A DNA stretch of 64,000 nucleotides from JAWXBR01 sp034440235 (GCA_034440235.1 JAWXBR010000011.1:1-64000), one strand, 5' to 3'; counted from the first letter of the stretch, positions 35,446 to 45,256 are shown. The notes: a model not told the origin generated them from the letters alone. Numbers and translations are program-made.

Positions 35446-38400
35446 TTACTTCAACGCAGACCTCTTTCTCCGCCGCGCTATTACCGCATGCACTGAGCTG
35501 ATTATACTTGCTTCGATCTCACTCGACATCTCCCGCGTCCATTCATCTGATACCACCCACGATTCCGAAAATAAACCGACTGCCTTTGTGAAGAGTAGTC
35601 GAGTACGCACGGTGTGTATGTGTGGGTATGCTTGTAGGCAGAGCCAAGCATAGGCCTGGGCTTGCGGACGATATGCGATTGCAAGGGCTGCAATTTCTTC
35701 GATGTTTCTGATGACGTTTGTCTTCCAATCCCAGACTTCCATGGTGGTTGAGTCCGTTTCGAAACGGACATCCATCATGCCCTGTAGGACAGTAGAGTCG
35801 AGGCTTGCAAGCAGTGTCGATTCAACATCTGCCTTCATGAGATGTGAAAGGTGCTGTTGTACAAATGCACTGTCCATAACAGCAGCAATCTCTGTGCGTG
35901 CAAGTGCGTGTGCGTTAGAGACGGCAAGACGTGTTGCCAACACGTTGTCGATGATTCGAGCACGCTCTGTTGCATCGACGTCGCCGATACGGACAACGAC
36001 CTGCAAGATGTCGTGCATGAGTGTGCCGTAAGCGGGACCATGATCGGCATGGATGCCCTCGCTTGCGGCTACATCTGGTTCGCCATTGAAAGCCGCGCTT
36101 CCAACGTCGGTTGCGTCACGTCCATCGCCTTGTGCTGCAATCGAGGATGAAGCCGCACCCGCCGACGATGTAAGCAAATCCGTCGCAGTAATAATTTCGA
36201 GCCACGATGATTGTGCAAGAGGTGCGCTCACGTCGATGACAGGTCCGGACACAACACTCGAAACGTATTGCGTTGGCACGTCTTCGAATTCAACTACCGT
36301 GCATGGCACATCTGCAATCGCTGTTTGAATGAGCGCCGCAAGACCTGCCGTCTGCCTTTCTTCCACTACGCCTTCGCTCGATGCTTTTTTATGCGCGTAG
36401 GGCATGCTGATGAGCAGATGATCTTTGGCGCGCGTTAGGCCAACGTAGAGAAGTCGGCGGTCTTCCTCGCGCGCCGCCCCTTCCCCAATGAGGCGATTGG
36501 TTTTGTGAAGTACGTCGGTTGGCGCGGTGCTGCCGCTTGGGTCGTCGAACGTGATGATTTTTTTAGGCGCCGTAAACGTAATGCCGATTGCGTCGGACCA
36601 TGCGACGTTTGCTGCCGGCGCACGCGATGCGATGTTGGCCAGCACAACGATGGGGAACTCGAGTCCCTTCGCCGCATGTAACGTCATCACCTGCACTGCG
36701 TTTGGATCAGCCGAAAATTTTCTATCGCCCTCGAGGTCTTTGGCAGGGGGCGAAAGGGTCATCACAATATCGCGCAACGATGCGTTCGATGTGTCCTGCT
36801 CGGCGAGAATAAGTTCTATAACCTTTTCTACATTCAGCAGAATCTGACTTCGACGTGGGTCGTTGGCAAGTGTGCTATACCAGTTGCTTTCAGCTAAAAC
36901 ACGTCTGATGAACTCGGTCGGTGCAAGCACGTGCACAGCAAGGGTCCACTGCTGAAGTAATGAGTATGCACGAAGCAGATCGGTGTTCTCATGCGATGTT
37001 TTGAGTCTCTGCCACAGCGAACCATTTGTGGGTGTTGCAGCAATACAGACGATTTCCGCATCGTGCAGTAACACAAGGGGCGAGCGCACGAGTGCGCTGA
37101 ATGCGAGGTCGTCGTCGGTGTCGGTGCACCATAGAAGGAGGTTGCGGATGTCTGCGACTTCCGGACGTGAAAAGAAGGCACGTCCGCTGTGTGTCTGGTA
37201 GGGGATGCCTGCGTTGCGAAGAGCTGCGCCCGCGGCCATGACGCCTTTGGAAGTACGTACAAGAATTGCTACGTCGCCCGGACCCGCCATACGTGTGACC
37301 TCGAGGTCATCGTCGTCGCCAACAAGCACATCGGTGTTGTGTAGCATGCGAGCGATGCCCTGCACAACGTGACGCATTTCTTTGTCCAGCGCAATCGTGT
37401 TTTCTTCATCGTCTTCATACTCGGCACCTACATCGGTGCGCAACACAGTACACGTTCCCGTTAACTGCGCAGCAGCCCCCTTGCGGCCCCCTGTCAGAGA
37501 TCTGTACACAATGTCAGCAGAACCAGCCGCGAACACTGGCTCACAAATGCCGTTTAGTACGGGGAAAAGATTCGAAGACATGCGGTAGGAGTCGGATAAA
37601 ACAACGTAGCCGGAATCTTCGGATTCTTCGGCTACTTCATGTATCGCATTCTCACTTTCAATGCCTCTTCCAATGCCATTGCGATGGTTCGCATTTATGA
37701 TTTCTCGTGTCGCTTGCAGAAACAACCGCACGTCTGCGCTGCGAAAACCATAGATGCTTTGCTTCGCGTCGCCGACGATAAATAAGTTTACGGAAGACGA
37801 AGTCGATGCGCTATAAAGATCGGGTACGAGCAGGCGGATGATGTCGTACTGAACGGGACTTGTGTCTTGAAATTCGTCGACCATGAGGAAGCGGATGCCA
37901 CGTTGTACGTCGGCGGAGATGTCCAGACGTCGTAGCATGGCGCGTGTGAGCTCCATCATGTCGTCGAAGTCGATGGCGTTGCGTTCTTTCTTTGTGGCTT
38001 TGTAAAGCGCCGTGGACTCTGTGACGATATCGAGGGTGGTGCGCACGAGGGCGAGTTGACGTGTTACGTCGGCGTTCACGTCGCCTGAAGCAAACTCCTG
38101 TAGCGAGACCCATTCGCCGCTGTTGAGTGGCGCCATTTCTTCGCACCGATCGAACGGCTTATTCCTTTTATGCGGCGTGCCGGCTTTTATATACAGTTTG
38201 CTGAGATAGCCTGCAGCGTCCTTTACGGCGGACATAATGCTGGGTCCGTCCGCATCCAGCAACGCATTTACGGCTTGCTCAATGCTTGTTATGTGCGAAT
38301 CTGTCCGTGCTCCACATTCATTGCGCAAGCGCACAAGCTCGGCAAGCGCCTTGCCTAGAAGTCGCAATGCTAATTGCTTCGCAGCTCTGTGAATGTGAAC

Positions 38401-39009
38401 GAACCATGCATCAACAACTTCGATGTCGTTGCCGTGCATGAGCGACTCAAGACGTTCACGACGTTCATTCGCGCTCATTAAATCGAGGAAGGTCTCTTCG
38501 GCAACCATCACGTCGAGCTCGTCGAGTAACGTCAGCAGTCGTTCACGACGTTCTGGGTCGTCGCCCTGTAACCACGCACGCACGGTTGCGCGCATTGCCT
38601 CGGAGCGCCATTGCAACGAGCGACGTTCGTTCAGTTCTTGGGCGTCGACGTCGACGTGCGACGCAAACGCATACTTGCGAAGTAGCGATGCACAAAAACT
38701 GTGCAGCGTTGTAATACGAGCCGAACTGATGTTATCGGCGAATTCTACGAGACGTGCCGCCGTTGCTAGGTCGAGGTCGGTGTTGCTTAGCTCGAGCATC
38801 TTCGCACGAATTCGACTCCGCATTTCTGCTGCGGCCTTAATCGTAAATGTTGTTGCAACGATTTGCTCGATGCGGTCGACCTTGCCTGAGAGAACAATGT
38901 CTATGTAGCGCTGTACGAGCACGCGCGTTTTACCCGCGCCTGCATTGGCGTGTACGACAATGTGATGGTCGAGGGCTAGGGCGCGTTGCTGTTGAGGTGT
39001 CATTGACAT
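35446..39009 (-). CDS. AddA-like UvrD helicase with C-terminal PD-(D/E)XK nuclease
   Basis: 1187 aa. Walker A NANAGAGKTRVLVQRY, motif Ia and the AddA-type KAAAEMRSRI, Walker B FLMVDEFQDTSPVQYD, SIYGFRSADVRLF, the VMTLHAAKGLEFPIVVL motif V/VI region and RRLLYVGLTRAKDHLLIS define a superfamily 1 helicase. The C-terminus contains GTLMHDILQ, MDVRFETD and VWDWKTN, a RecB/AddA-type nuclease. It would resect DNA ends for recombination repair. No addB partner is adjacent, nor elsewhere in the window. Follows the M16 peptidase gene on the same strand by 15 bp. Confidence 0.9.
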   Translation of the reverse strand: MSMTPQQQRALALDHHIVVHANAGAGKTRVLVQRYIDIVLSGKVDRIEQIVATTFTIKAAAEMRSRIRAKMLELSNTDLDLATAARLVEFADNISSARITTLHSFCASLLRKYAFASHVDVDAQELNERRSLQWRSEAMRATVRAWLQGDDPERRERLLTLLDELDVMVAEETFLDLMSANERRERLESLMHGNDIEVVDAWFVHIHRAAKQLALRLLGKALAELVRLRNECGARTDSHITSIEQAVNALLDADGPSIMSAVKDAAGYLSKLYIKAGTPHKRNKPFDRCEEMAPLNSGEWVSLQEFASGDVNADVTRQLALVRTTLDIVTESTALYKATKKERNAIDFDDMMELTRAMLRRLDISADVQRGIRFLMVDEFQDTSPVQYDIIRLLVPDLYSASTSSSVNLFIVGDAKQSIYGFRSADVRLFLQATREIINANHRNGIGRGIESENAIHEVAEESEDSGYVVLSDSYRMSSNLFPVLNGICEPVFAAGSADIVYRSLTGGRKGAAAQLTGTCTVLRTDVGAEYEDDEENTIALDKEMRHVVQGIARMLHNTDVLVGDDDDLEVTRMAGPGDVAILVRTSKGVMAAGAALRNAGIPYQTHSGRAFFSRPEVADIRNLLLWCTDTDDDLAFSALVRSPLVLLHDAEIVCIAATPTNGSLWQRLKTSHENTDLLRAYSLLQQWTLAVHVLAPTEFIRRVLAESNWYSTLANDPRRSQILLNVEKVIELILAEQDTSNASLRDIVMTLSPPAKDLEGDRKFSADPNAVQVMTLHAAKGLEFPIVVLANIASRAPAANVAWSDAIGITFTAPKKIITFDDPSGSTAPTDVLHKTNRLIGEGAAREEDRRLLYVGLTRAKDHLLISMPYAHKKASSEGVVEERQTAGLAALIQTAIADVPCTVVEFEDVPTQYVSSVVSGPVIDVSAPLAQSSWLEIITATDLLTSSAGAASSSIAAQGDGRDATDVGSAAFNGEPDVAASEGIHADHGPAYGTLMHDILQVVVRIGDVDATERARIIDNVLATRLAVSNAHALARTEIAAVMDSAFVQQHLSHLMKADVESTLLASLDSTVLQGMMDVRFETDSTTMEVWDWKTNVIRNIEEIAALAIAYRPQAQAYAWLCLQAYPHIHTVRTRLLFTKAVGLFSESWVVSDEWTREMSSEIEASIISSVHAVIARRRKRSALK

Positions 39010-39024
39010 GAAAAAATCATTGAA

Positions 39025-40332
39025 TCAACGTCGTACAATTCTCTTGTTCGTTACACGCAGTATTCTGTCGTCTTCAGGCAGCATCAGATATCTGCTCCAC
39101 TTTGCAGACTTGCAGTAACGCGCTGCAGCTTTGTTTACCTGGTCGAGGGTAACCGTGTCGATGTCACGCAGTGTAGCAAACAAATCTTCGGGCTTGCCTT
39201 CTTCAACGAAGCCCTTCCCGAGCATGTTCATACGGGCTGTGAGCGACTCCATGCTCATAATCTTCGATGCGCGCAGTTGCTCCTTGCCACGATTCAACTC
39301 ACTAATGCGGACTCCTTCGGTTGCAAGAATGTCGAGCTCACGTCCGATCATCTCCTGCGCCTTCAGCACATGTTTGTTGTCGATACCAGCATAAATCGCA
39401 AACACACCACAGTCGGCGAACAGCTGTAGTTGCGAATACACGTTGTACGCAAAGCCGCGCGACTCACGTATACGCGAATTCAAGCGCGATGACATGCCGT
39501 CGCCAAGCACCACATTCAGTAACATCAAAGCATGTCTATCCTTTGCCATGTAGCCAGGTACGGGGGTTTGCCAGATTGTGTGCGCCTGCTGCACGGACTT
39601 ATAAATAATCACTTCGTTGGGCTTCGATGGAACGGGCGTTGTCCGCTTGAAATTCTTCCTCTTCGCCTTCGGCAACAACGGTTGCATCGTATCCTCGACT
39701 AGGCGCATGAATTCTTCGGCATCAACTTCGCCCGAAATACACACTGCCATTTTTGACGGAATGTAACGTTCGTTATGAAATGTATGCAGGTCTTCTTCAG
39801 AAATCTTATCTACACTCGAAAGCGTGCCGAGAATCGGCATGCCCAACGGGTGATTACCAAACAACTGACGCTCTGCTGCATCGAACACAAATTCTTCGGG
39901 CTCGTCTTCGTACGCCCGAATCTCTTCGGTGATAATGCTGCGTTCTTTTTCTACGTCAGGGGCTTTGAAAAGGGGCTGCATGACAACTTCAGAAAGTGTC
40001 TCCAACACCCGAGGCAGATGTTCGCTCAACGTGCGTGCATAGTAGCACGTTTCCTCCTTTGTCGTAAACGCATTGGCATACGCCCCAACGTCTTCGAACT
40101 GCTTCGCGATGGCACGTGTTGTGAGCGTACGTGTGCGGCGAAAGGAAGTGTGTTCTACGAAGTGGGCAAGCCCCGATCTGCCCCTTGCCTCATCCCTTGT
40201 ACCCGCTTGCACCCACACCCCCAGTGCACACGAGGCAGCCACGGGCACGGGGTCGATGATAACAGTGAGTCCGGATGCCGTCACACGGACAATCGGATTA
40301 TACGCGGTGCGCTGAAAGCGAGAGTGGTTCAT
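39025..40332 (-). CDS. M16 family zinc peptidase (insulinase-like)
   Basis: 435 aa from ATG 40332; an upstream TTG (40353) is less likely. The inverted zinc motif HFVEHTSFRRT (HxxEH) and the downstream glutamates in SIITEEIRAYEDEPEEFVFD supply the metal site. The second half (HALMLLNVVLGDGMSSRLNSRIRESRGFAYNVYSQ) is the typical M16C substrate-binding R-Y region. Such single-unit peptidases of about 420 residues act in processing of peptides or partially folded proteins. There is no signal peptide, so it is likely cytoplasmic. Confidence 0.9.
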   Translation of the reverse strand: MNHSRFQRTAYNPIVRVTASGLTVIIDPVPVAASCALGVWVQAGTRDEARGRSGLAHFVEHTSFRRTRTLTTRAIAKQFEDVGAYANAFTTKEETCYYARTLSEHLPRVLETLSEVVMQPLFKAPDVEKERSIITEEIRAYEDEPEEFVFDAAERQLFGNHPLGMPILGTLSSVDKISEEDLHTFHNERYIPSKMAVCISGEVDAEEFMRLVEDTMQPLLPKAKRKNFKRTTPVPSKPNEVIIYKSVQQAHTIWQTPVPGYMAKDRHALMLLNVVLGDGMSSRLNSRIRESRGFAYNVYSQLQLFADCGVFAIYAGIDNKHVLKAQEMIGRELDILATEGVRISELNRGKEQLRASKIMSMESLTARMNMLGKGFVEEGKPEDLFATLRDIDTVTLDQVNKAAARYCKSAKWSRYLMLPEDDRILRVTNKRIVRR

Positions 40333-40425
40333 GAAGACGTAAAGGTACGGCAAGCGGAAGGTTTAATTCGTTTCGACCTACCTCACAATGCAAGGGCAGA
40401 ACCGTTGCGCCCCAACCTAATTTCC

Positions 40426-40771
40426 TTATTGTTTGATAATCATTATGGTACTTGTTTCTGTCTGGATCTCTAATACAATAAAGTAAACGCCCTGTGCTTG
40501 ACCCGGGAAGGCTCCGGCTTATCGCGTGTACACCAAGGTATGATTACAGAATATCGGACGTATCGTCTTGTATTACATTCCCCTGCAATCCCGCTATGAG
40601 TCCTCGCCGAATACCACCTAAAATCGTTTAGGCATTGTAAATCTTAATAGTAAAGTTCTCATTAACAACGGTAGGCGTTACACTCATGGTAAGAACCCCT
40701 ACAGGGGTTGCTTGCATAGGCCCTATGTTTATCAGCACGAGCATGCACGTCAATTTGACGAGAGGTCTCAT
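40426..40771 (-). pseudogene. Wrecked small T9SS-tail protein gene
   Basis: On the minus strand, ATG 40771 follows GGAGG and opens a signal peptide (MRPLVKLTCMLVLINIGPMQ) leading into LTMSVTPTVVNENFTIKIYNA, then a stop at 40628-40630. About 115 nt further, in another frame, GAFPGQAQGVYFIVLEIQTE is followed by a terminal MIIKQ-stop (40426-40428). Together these are the two ends of a type IX sorting domain at the right spacing, with at least two disruptions between. No cargo domain is present, so it is either a deletion remnant or an originally tail-only protein. Confidence 0.7.
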
Positions 40772-40874
40772 AAATCCTCCACCAGTAGAATGGTTCTTGC
40801 TTGCGCGTCAGTGCAGAGGGCGTCTGGATTGGCCCGCTCTGCTTTAATTCAAGTAGCTTGTGAATTCAGTCAAC

Positions 40875-41207
40875 TCATTTGATCTCTCCTGGCGATCTGT
40901 ATGGAAGATCTTGCGCTCTCTGCAACATGTCGATGGTTTCCTCTACAGTCAACAACACGGTAGTCTCAGATGAGCGTAGAGATCCGCCAGCTGAGATGCC
41001 CGCAGAGAAGGCGGCGGCCGCGGCGTTATCTGGAGCTTCAATCAACACGAATCCATCGTGCTCACCAAATGCATACCAGAACCCATGCAGCTTGCCTCCG
41101 AGCTTCTCGATAACTGCGCGAGCAACTTCACGTCGATCCTCTGGCCTCTTGATTAATCTGGCCCAAGCCTCTGGCGTGTAGCTGAAGCGCTCTATATAGA
41201 ATGGCAT
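40875..41207 (-). CDS. GYD-domain protein
   Basis: 110 aa from ATG 41207, chosen because a strong Shine-Dalgarno (AAGGAGGT) lies just upstream; in-frame sequence to 41360 is not coding-like. The pattern PFYIERFSYTPEAWARLIKRPEDRREVARAVIEKLGGKLHGFWYAFGEHDGFVLIEAPDNAAAAAF is characteristic of the GYD family, small dimeric alpha/beta-barrel-like proteins of uncertain function. The extreme SD is unlike most genes here, which hints at a different origin or high expression. Confidence 0.88.
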   Translation of the reverse strand: MPFYIERFSYTPEAWARLIKRPEDRREVARAVIEKLGGKLHGFWYAFGEHDGFVLIEAPDNAAAAAFSAGISAGGSLRSSETTVLLTVEETIDMLQRAQDLPYRSPGEIK

Positions 41208-41359
41208 TGTGACCTCCTTCATGAAACGTGATTGAGACTTATAACGCAAAGCTAACCCTTGGAATAGATGAACCGGCACTATCAGGCGTTGTCCTTTCCC
41301 GCTATCAGTGCGATGTTTGTGTAGTTCCACTGACTCCGGATGTGCCTGTGCGTCGTACA

Positions 41360-42652
41360 ATGTTCTCCTTCGACAACCTGATGATTACGCTGGCCACGAT
41401 TTTGGCGGTGTGGTTGTTGTCGGTGATTCCGCAGAATTTTGACTTTCTAAATCCGATCGGACAGGCCCTGGGTGATATGGATATGACCGATATGGTGTTT
41501 TCGAAGTTCAGGGATAAAGATGATGTCGAGGCCGATACGAACATTGTGATTGTGAACATAGGGGCGCTGTCGCGTGCAGAGATTGCAGAACAACTCCGAC
41601 GCATAAACGCGCAGAGTCCGCGTGTGGTCGGGATTGATGCATTCTTCAGAAAACCGAAGGACACAGAAGGCGATTCGTTGTTGGCGCAGGCAATGTCCGA
41701 AACAAAAAATCTCGTGCTTGTAAGCAAGGTGGCGTTTCGCGAGGAGTCGAAAGAGGGAAACGTCGATCAATGGACAACGAGTAAGGTTGATGCGGGACGC
41801 GGTTTCGATTCGCTCGAAACAAGCATGCCGATGTTTATGCAGCATGCAAAGACAGGGTTCTCGAACTTTATTATCAACCAGGAAGCGTCGTTTATGACGA
41901 CGCGCGATGCGTCGTTTAAAGAAGTGTGTGCCGGGGAGGTAGAGCCGTCGTTTCCAATTCGAATTGCAACGATTTATTCGCCAGCATCGGCGCAGTCGGC
42001 ACTCGCGCGCAGCAACGATCACGAAGTAATAAATTTTCGTGGTGACATGGAAAAGTTCTATTACTTCGATGCAGATCAGGTGCTCGACCCCGAAGTAGAT
42101 CTGTCGGTAATGAATGGAAAGATTGTGTTGCTGGGTTACATGGGCGTTACGCTTGCGCAGGAGTCGATCGAGGACAACTTTTTTACGCCACTAAATCCGC
42201 AGTACGTCGGACGTAGTCACCCCGATATGTACGGCGTCGTTGTGCACGCAAACGTGCTGTCGATGATTCTGCACGGCGATTACATCAACACCATGCCCAA
42301 ATGGGCAAGTCTTGTCGTCGGCCTGATGTTGCTTGTTATTAACGTCATGCTGTTCACCTTTATCTACAGCCGATTCGAGAACTGGTACGACACTCTGGCC
42401 TTGATCTTACAGGTTGGCGAGTCAATTCTAATTCTTTATCTCATCGTAACTGTATTCGCATCAATGAATTACAAGCTCGCGCTTACGCCTGCACTTATAG
42501 GTGTTGCCCTAGTCGGAACTGTGCACGATCTTTACCAAGATTCCATCAAGAAGATCATCCTTCAGGCATCGGCAAAACTTCGCAGAAAGTTTGCATCCAA
42601 GTCAGAAACACAGCGTACACACACCGCCAATAAATCCACAGGTCCATCATGA
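41360..42652 (+). CDS. CHASE2-domain membrane protein without an output domain
   Basis: 430 aa from ATG 41360; GTG 41342 is an alternative. One N-terminal transmembrane helix (LMITLATILAVWLLSVIP), a periplasmic CHASE2 sensor (IVIVNIGALSRAEIAEQLRRINAQSPRVVGIDAFF, GKIVLLGYMGVTLAQESIEDNFFTPLNP, HPDMYGVVVHANVLSMIL), then three C-terminal helices (WASLVVGLMLLVINVMLFTF, ILQVGESILILYLIVTVFAS, LALTPALIGVALVGTV). CHASE2 normally precedes a kinase or cyclase; here only a basic tail of about 35 residues follows. It overlaps the FecR-like gene by 4 bp, so the pair probably works together. Confidence 0.85.
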   Translation: MFSFDNLMITLATILAVWLLSVIPQNFDFLNPIGQALGDMDMTDMVFSKFRDKDDVEADTNIVIVNIGALSRAEIAEQLRRINAQSPRVVGIDAFFRKPKDTEGDSLLAQAMSETKNLVLVSKVAFREESKEGNVDQWTTSKVDAGRGFDSLETSMPMFMQHAKTGFSNFIINQEASFMTTRDASFKEVCAGEVEPSFPIRIATIYSPASAQSALARSNDHEVINFRGDMEKFYYFDADQVLDPEVDLSVMNGKIVLLGYMGVTLAQESIEDNFFTPLNPQYVGRSHPDMYGVVVHANVLSMILHGDYINTMPKWASLVVGLMLLVINVMLFTFIYSRFENWYDTLALILQVGESILILYLIVTVFASMNYKLALTPALIGVALVGTVHDLYQDSIKKIILQASAKLRRKFASKSETQRTHTANKSTGPS

Positions 42653-43731
42653 CACCATTTTATAGTACTCTTCACATGCTTGGTTTTACTTCTCGCGGTG
42701 TTTCAACTCGCATCGCAATAGTGTGTGCACTTCTGCTTTCGCTCACGCTCATTCCCAACATCAGCGCACAAAAATTCAAGGTCCTTGCCGTACGCGGAAA
42801 CGTCACAAATGGCTCCTCGAAACTTTCTGTGGGCAGTAAGCTGAATACCAACGATAAAATCACTGTTGGTAAAGGGGCTTATGTGAGCATGGCTCACATA
42901 AATGGACGCACTGTCGAGCTGAAGAAGGACGGAACGTTCAAGATCAGTGATCTCGATAAAGCGGCGTCGAAGAAGTCGGGCTCGGTCTCAGGAAAATTTG
43001 CTAGTTATGTTTACAATGAGCTGACAGAAGTGAAAGAACCAATTGCGTTTTCTGATACACGCAAGGCAAACATGCGCACGACGGGGTCGGTTGAACGTGC
43101 TGCAGGCAACGAAGTAAATATCTGGGATTCGATTGCAGCTCACGTCGGAGGTCCAGGTGAAATGCAAGCCCTCGCCTTTATCTCAAACGAGTTTGTTGCC
43201 TCGGGCGAGCAATTCGTGGTTATTATGCCGCGCAGTACACGTTTGCTTTCTGATACGGTTGTATTTGTATGGCACCGTTCACCCAAAGTAAACAAGTATC
43301 GCGTTGTGATTACCGATCGCGAAGAGAAAGTGGTGTTTAATAAAGAGACTTCTGACACAATGATGATTGTGAATTTGAAGGAGGCAGGTGTTGCCGATGG
43401 ACAGCTTCATTACTGGCATGCAGAGGATGCTGCAAATGCGTCGTACGCGAGCGAAGCGTTTGGACTCTTTAGACTAACAGGTCAGGAACGTGCCTCTGCC
43501 GAATCGATGATTCGCGAAGTGAAGAGTGATTTTGATGAGGAGGATGGAGCGATATCTCATCTCGTGCTTGCTTCGGTCTACGAAGATCAGGGTTTGGTGT
43601 ATGATGCGTATGGCTGCTACACAAAGGCCGTAGACGCTGCACCTGGAATACAGAACTACAAGCGTTTGTATGCAGAATTTTTGCGTAGACAGAGTATGAA
43701 CATGGAGGCCTACGCGGCTTATAACAAATGA
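42649..43731 (+). CDS. Exported FecR-like domain protein with C-terminal TPR-like region
   Basis: 360 aa. Signal peptide (IAIVCALLLSLTLIPNISAQ) followed by a FecR-like fold (FKVLAVRGNVTNGSSKLSVGSKLNTNDKITVGKGAYVSMAHINGRTVELKKDGTFKI). The middle has an Ig/Fn3-like segment (VFVWHRSPKVNKYRVVITD), and the C-terminus TPR-like helices (HLVLASVYEDQGLVYDAYGCYTKAV). It is predicted periplasmic and translationally coupled to the CHASE2 gene (ATGA) and to the nfeD gene (ATGA). FecR/CHASE2 pairs suggest an envelope signalling unit whose cytoplasmic partner is not in view. Confidence 0.82.
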   Translation: MTPFYSTLHMLGFTSRGVSTRIAIVCALLLSLTLIPNISAQKFKVLAVRGNVTNGSSKLSVGSKLNTNDKITVGKGAYVSMAHINGRTVELKKDGTFKISDLDKAASKKSGSVSGKFASYVYNELTEVKEPIAFSDTRKANMRTTGSVERAAGNEVNIWDSIAAHVGGPGEMQALAFISNEFVASGEQFVVIMPRSTRLLSDTVVFVWHRSPKVNKYRVVITDREEKVVFNKETSDTMMIVNLKEAGVADGQLHYWHAEDAANASYASEAFGLFRLTGQERASAESMIREVKSDFDEEDGAISHLVLASVYEDQGLVYDAYGCYTKAVDAAPGIQNYKRLYAEFLRRQSMNMEAYAAYNK

Positions 43732-44177
43732 GTGCAATGCAACTGTGGCTAATTGCAGCCATCGTCCTTTTCATCCTCGAAATCATTACGCCGGGCTTCG
43801 TCCTTGCAAACTTTGCTGTCGCCTCGCTGGCCTCTGCACTTAGTGCATGGTTCGGTGCCGATACCACAATGCAGACTGTTGTGTTTGTTGTTGTTTCGCT
43901 TGTGTCCTTCGTTACGCTGCGTCCGTTACTGCGTCGCACGCTCTACAAAAACAAGCGTCGCACGCGTACCGGAGCCGAAGCACTTATTGGCAGAGCAGTA
44001 AAAGTAACAGAGACGATACCATTGCCGCCGGGCATGGGACTTGTTCAGATTGATGGCGACTCTTGGCGAGCACTTACGCTAAACAACAGAGCGATTACAC
44101 CCGGCACCATCGTCACGGTCGTGCGCGTTGATTCCTCGACAGTTATCGTCACGGACACTGCGAATTCTCAAGTCTAG
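43728..44177 (+). CDS. NfeD-like membrane protein
   Basis: 149 aa short-form NfeD. Two or three N-terminal transmembrane segments (LWLIAAIVLFILEIITPGFVL, VVFVVVSLVSFVTLRPLL) and an OB-fold C-terminal domain (EALIGRAVKVTETIPLPPGMGLVQIDGDSWRAL). Short NfeD proteins act with SPFH/stomatin partners; the SPFH gene is 93 bp downstream. The start overlaps the FecR-like gene stop. Confidence 0.9.
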   Translation: MSAMQLWLIAAIVLFILEIITPGFVLANFAVASLASALSAWFGADTTMQTVVFVVVSLVSFVTLRPLLRRTLYKNKRRTRTGAEALIGRAVKVTETIPLPPGMGLVQIDGDSWRALTLNNRAITPGTIVTVVRVDSSTVIVTDTANSQV

Positions 44178-44270
44178 CCTGATTGTGCAAGGTCGGCGTA
44201 AGCTTGAATGACATGCGCTAGTTGGTAACGAAAATTCTTTACGTCACAAATTCTAACGTCGGAGAAACCC

Positions 44271-45248
44271 ATGGAAATTGTACTCATTGCGCTCGCAATT
44301 TTTGTTGTCATTCTGCTTTTCCGAGGCATCATCGTCATTCGGCAGGCGGAGACAATGATTATCGAGCGGCTCGGACGTTATCACAAAACGCTCGATAGCG
44401 GCATCAACATTGTGTTGCCAATTATTGACAGGGCACGGAACATCGATTGGCGCTTTGTGCGCACCGATGTAAAGGGCACACACATTTACGCACACATTCG
44501 TACTCCTCGCATCGATTTGCGTGAGACGGTGTACGACTTTCCACGTCAGAGCGTCATTACACGCGACAACGTGGGTATCGAGATCAACGCCATGCTCTAC
44601 TTTCAGGTCATCGATCCAGCCAAATCGGTGTATGAAATTTCGAACCTTCCCGATGCAATTCAGAAGCTCACGCAGACAACCATGCGTAATGTAATTGGCG
44701 AACTGGACCTTGACCAGACCCTTACCTCGCGTGATACCATCAATAGCAAGCTGCGTGCAATTCTCGATGAAGCGTCGCACAAGTGGGGCGTGAAGGTTAA
44801 TCGTGTGGAGCTTCAGGACATCATTCCTCCGCGCGACATTCAAGACGCCATGGAAAAGCAGATGCGTGCCGAACGCGACAGACGTGCTACCATTCTAACG
44901 GCCGAAGCTTCGAAGACAAGTGCCATCCTCGAGTCGGAAGGCTCGCGCGAAAGCCAGGTAAACAAGGCAGAAGGCGACAAACAAGCACAGATTCTTCATG
45001 CAGAAGGTGAAGCCGAAGCTCGTAAAGCTGTAGCATCGGCAGAAGCAGAAGCCATTCGCATGATTACTGCAACCATCACTGCTACAAAGGGTGACCCAAC
45101 ACAATACCTGATTGCCATTCGGTACATCGAGGCAATGAAGGACATGGCAAAAAACGGCAACAAGGTTGTGTTTATGCCTTACGAAGCAAGTGCCGTCATG
45201 GGCTCGTTCGGCGCACTGAAAGAAATGTTGAACGTCGCGGACAAGTAA
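44271..45248 (+). CDS. SPFH/band 7 membrane-scaffold protein
   Basis: 325 aa. N-terminal transmembrane helix (EIVLIALAIFVVILLF), then the band 7 domain (GIIVIRQAETMIIERLGRYHKTLDSGINIVLPIIDRAR, DLRETVYDFPRQSVITRDNVGIEINAMLYFQVIDP) and an Ala/Glu-rich coiled coil (AEGEAEARKAVASAEAEAIRM). Closest to the QmcA/stomatin branch. Such proteins oligomerise in the membrane and may protect or regulate FtsH-like proteases. Genomic pairing with NfeD is the classic arrangement. Confidence 0.93.
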   Translation: MEIVLIALAIFVVILLFRGIIVIRQAETMIIERLGRYHKTLDSGINIVLPIIDRARNIDWRFVRTDVKGTHIYAHIRTPRIDLRETVYDFPRQSVITRDNVGIEINAMLYFQVIDPAKSVYEISNLPDAIQKLTQTTMRNVIGELDLDQTLTSRDTINSKLRAILDEASHKWGVKVNRVELQDIIPPRDIQDAMEKQMRAERDRRATILTAEASKTSAILESEGSRESQVNKAEGDKQAQILHAEGEAEARKAVASAEAEAIRMITATITATKGDPTQYLIAIRYIEAMKDMAKNGNKVVFMPYEASAVMGSFGALKEMLNVADK

Positions 45249-45256
45249 CGACAAGG

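Noticed and set aside
35702..38908. Several open frames on the plus strand opposite the AddA-like gene
   Set aside because: They mirror the coding strand of a clear helicase, have no homology-like motifs and no ribosome-binding sites.
40810..40846. Terminator for the GYD gene
   Set aside because: A GCAGAG...CTCTGC stem is present but lacks a U-tail on the minus strand.
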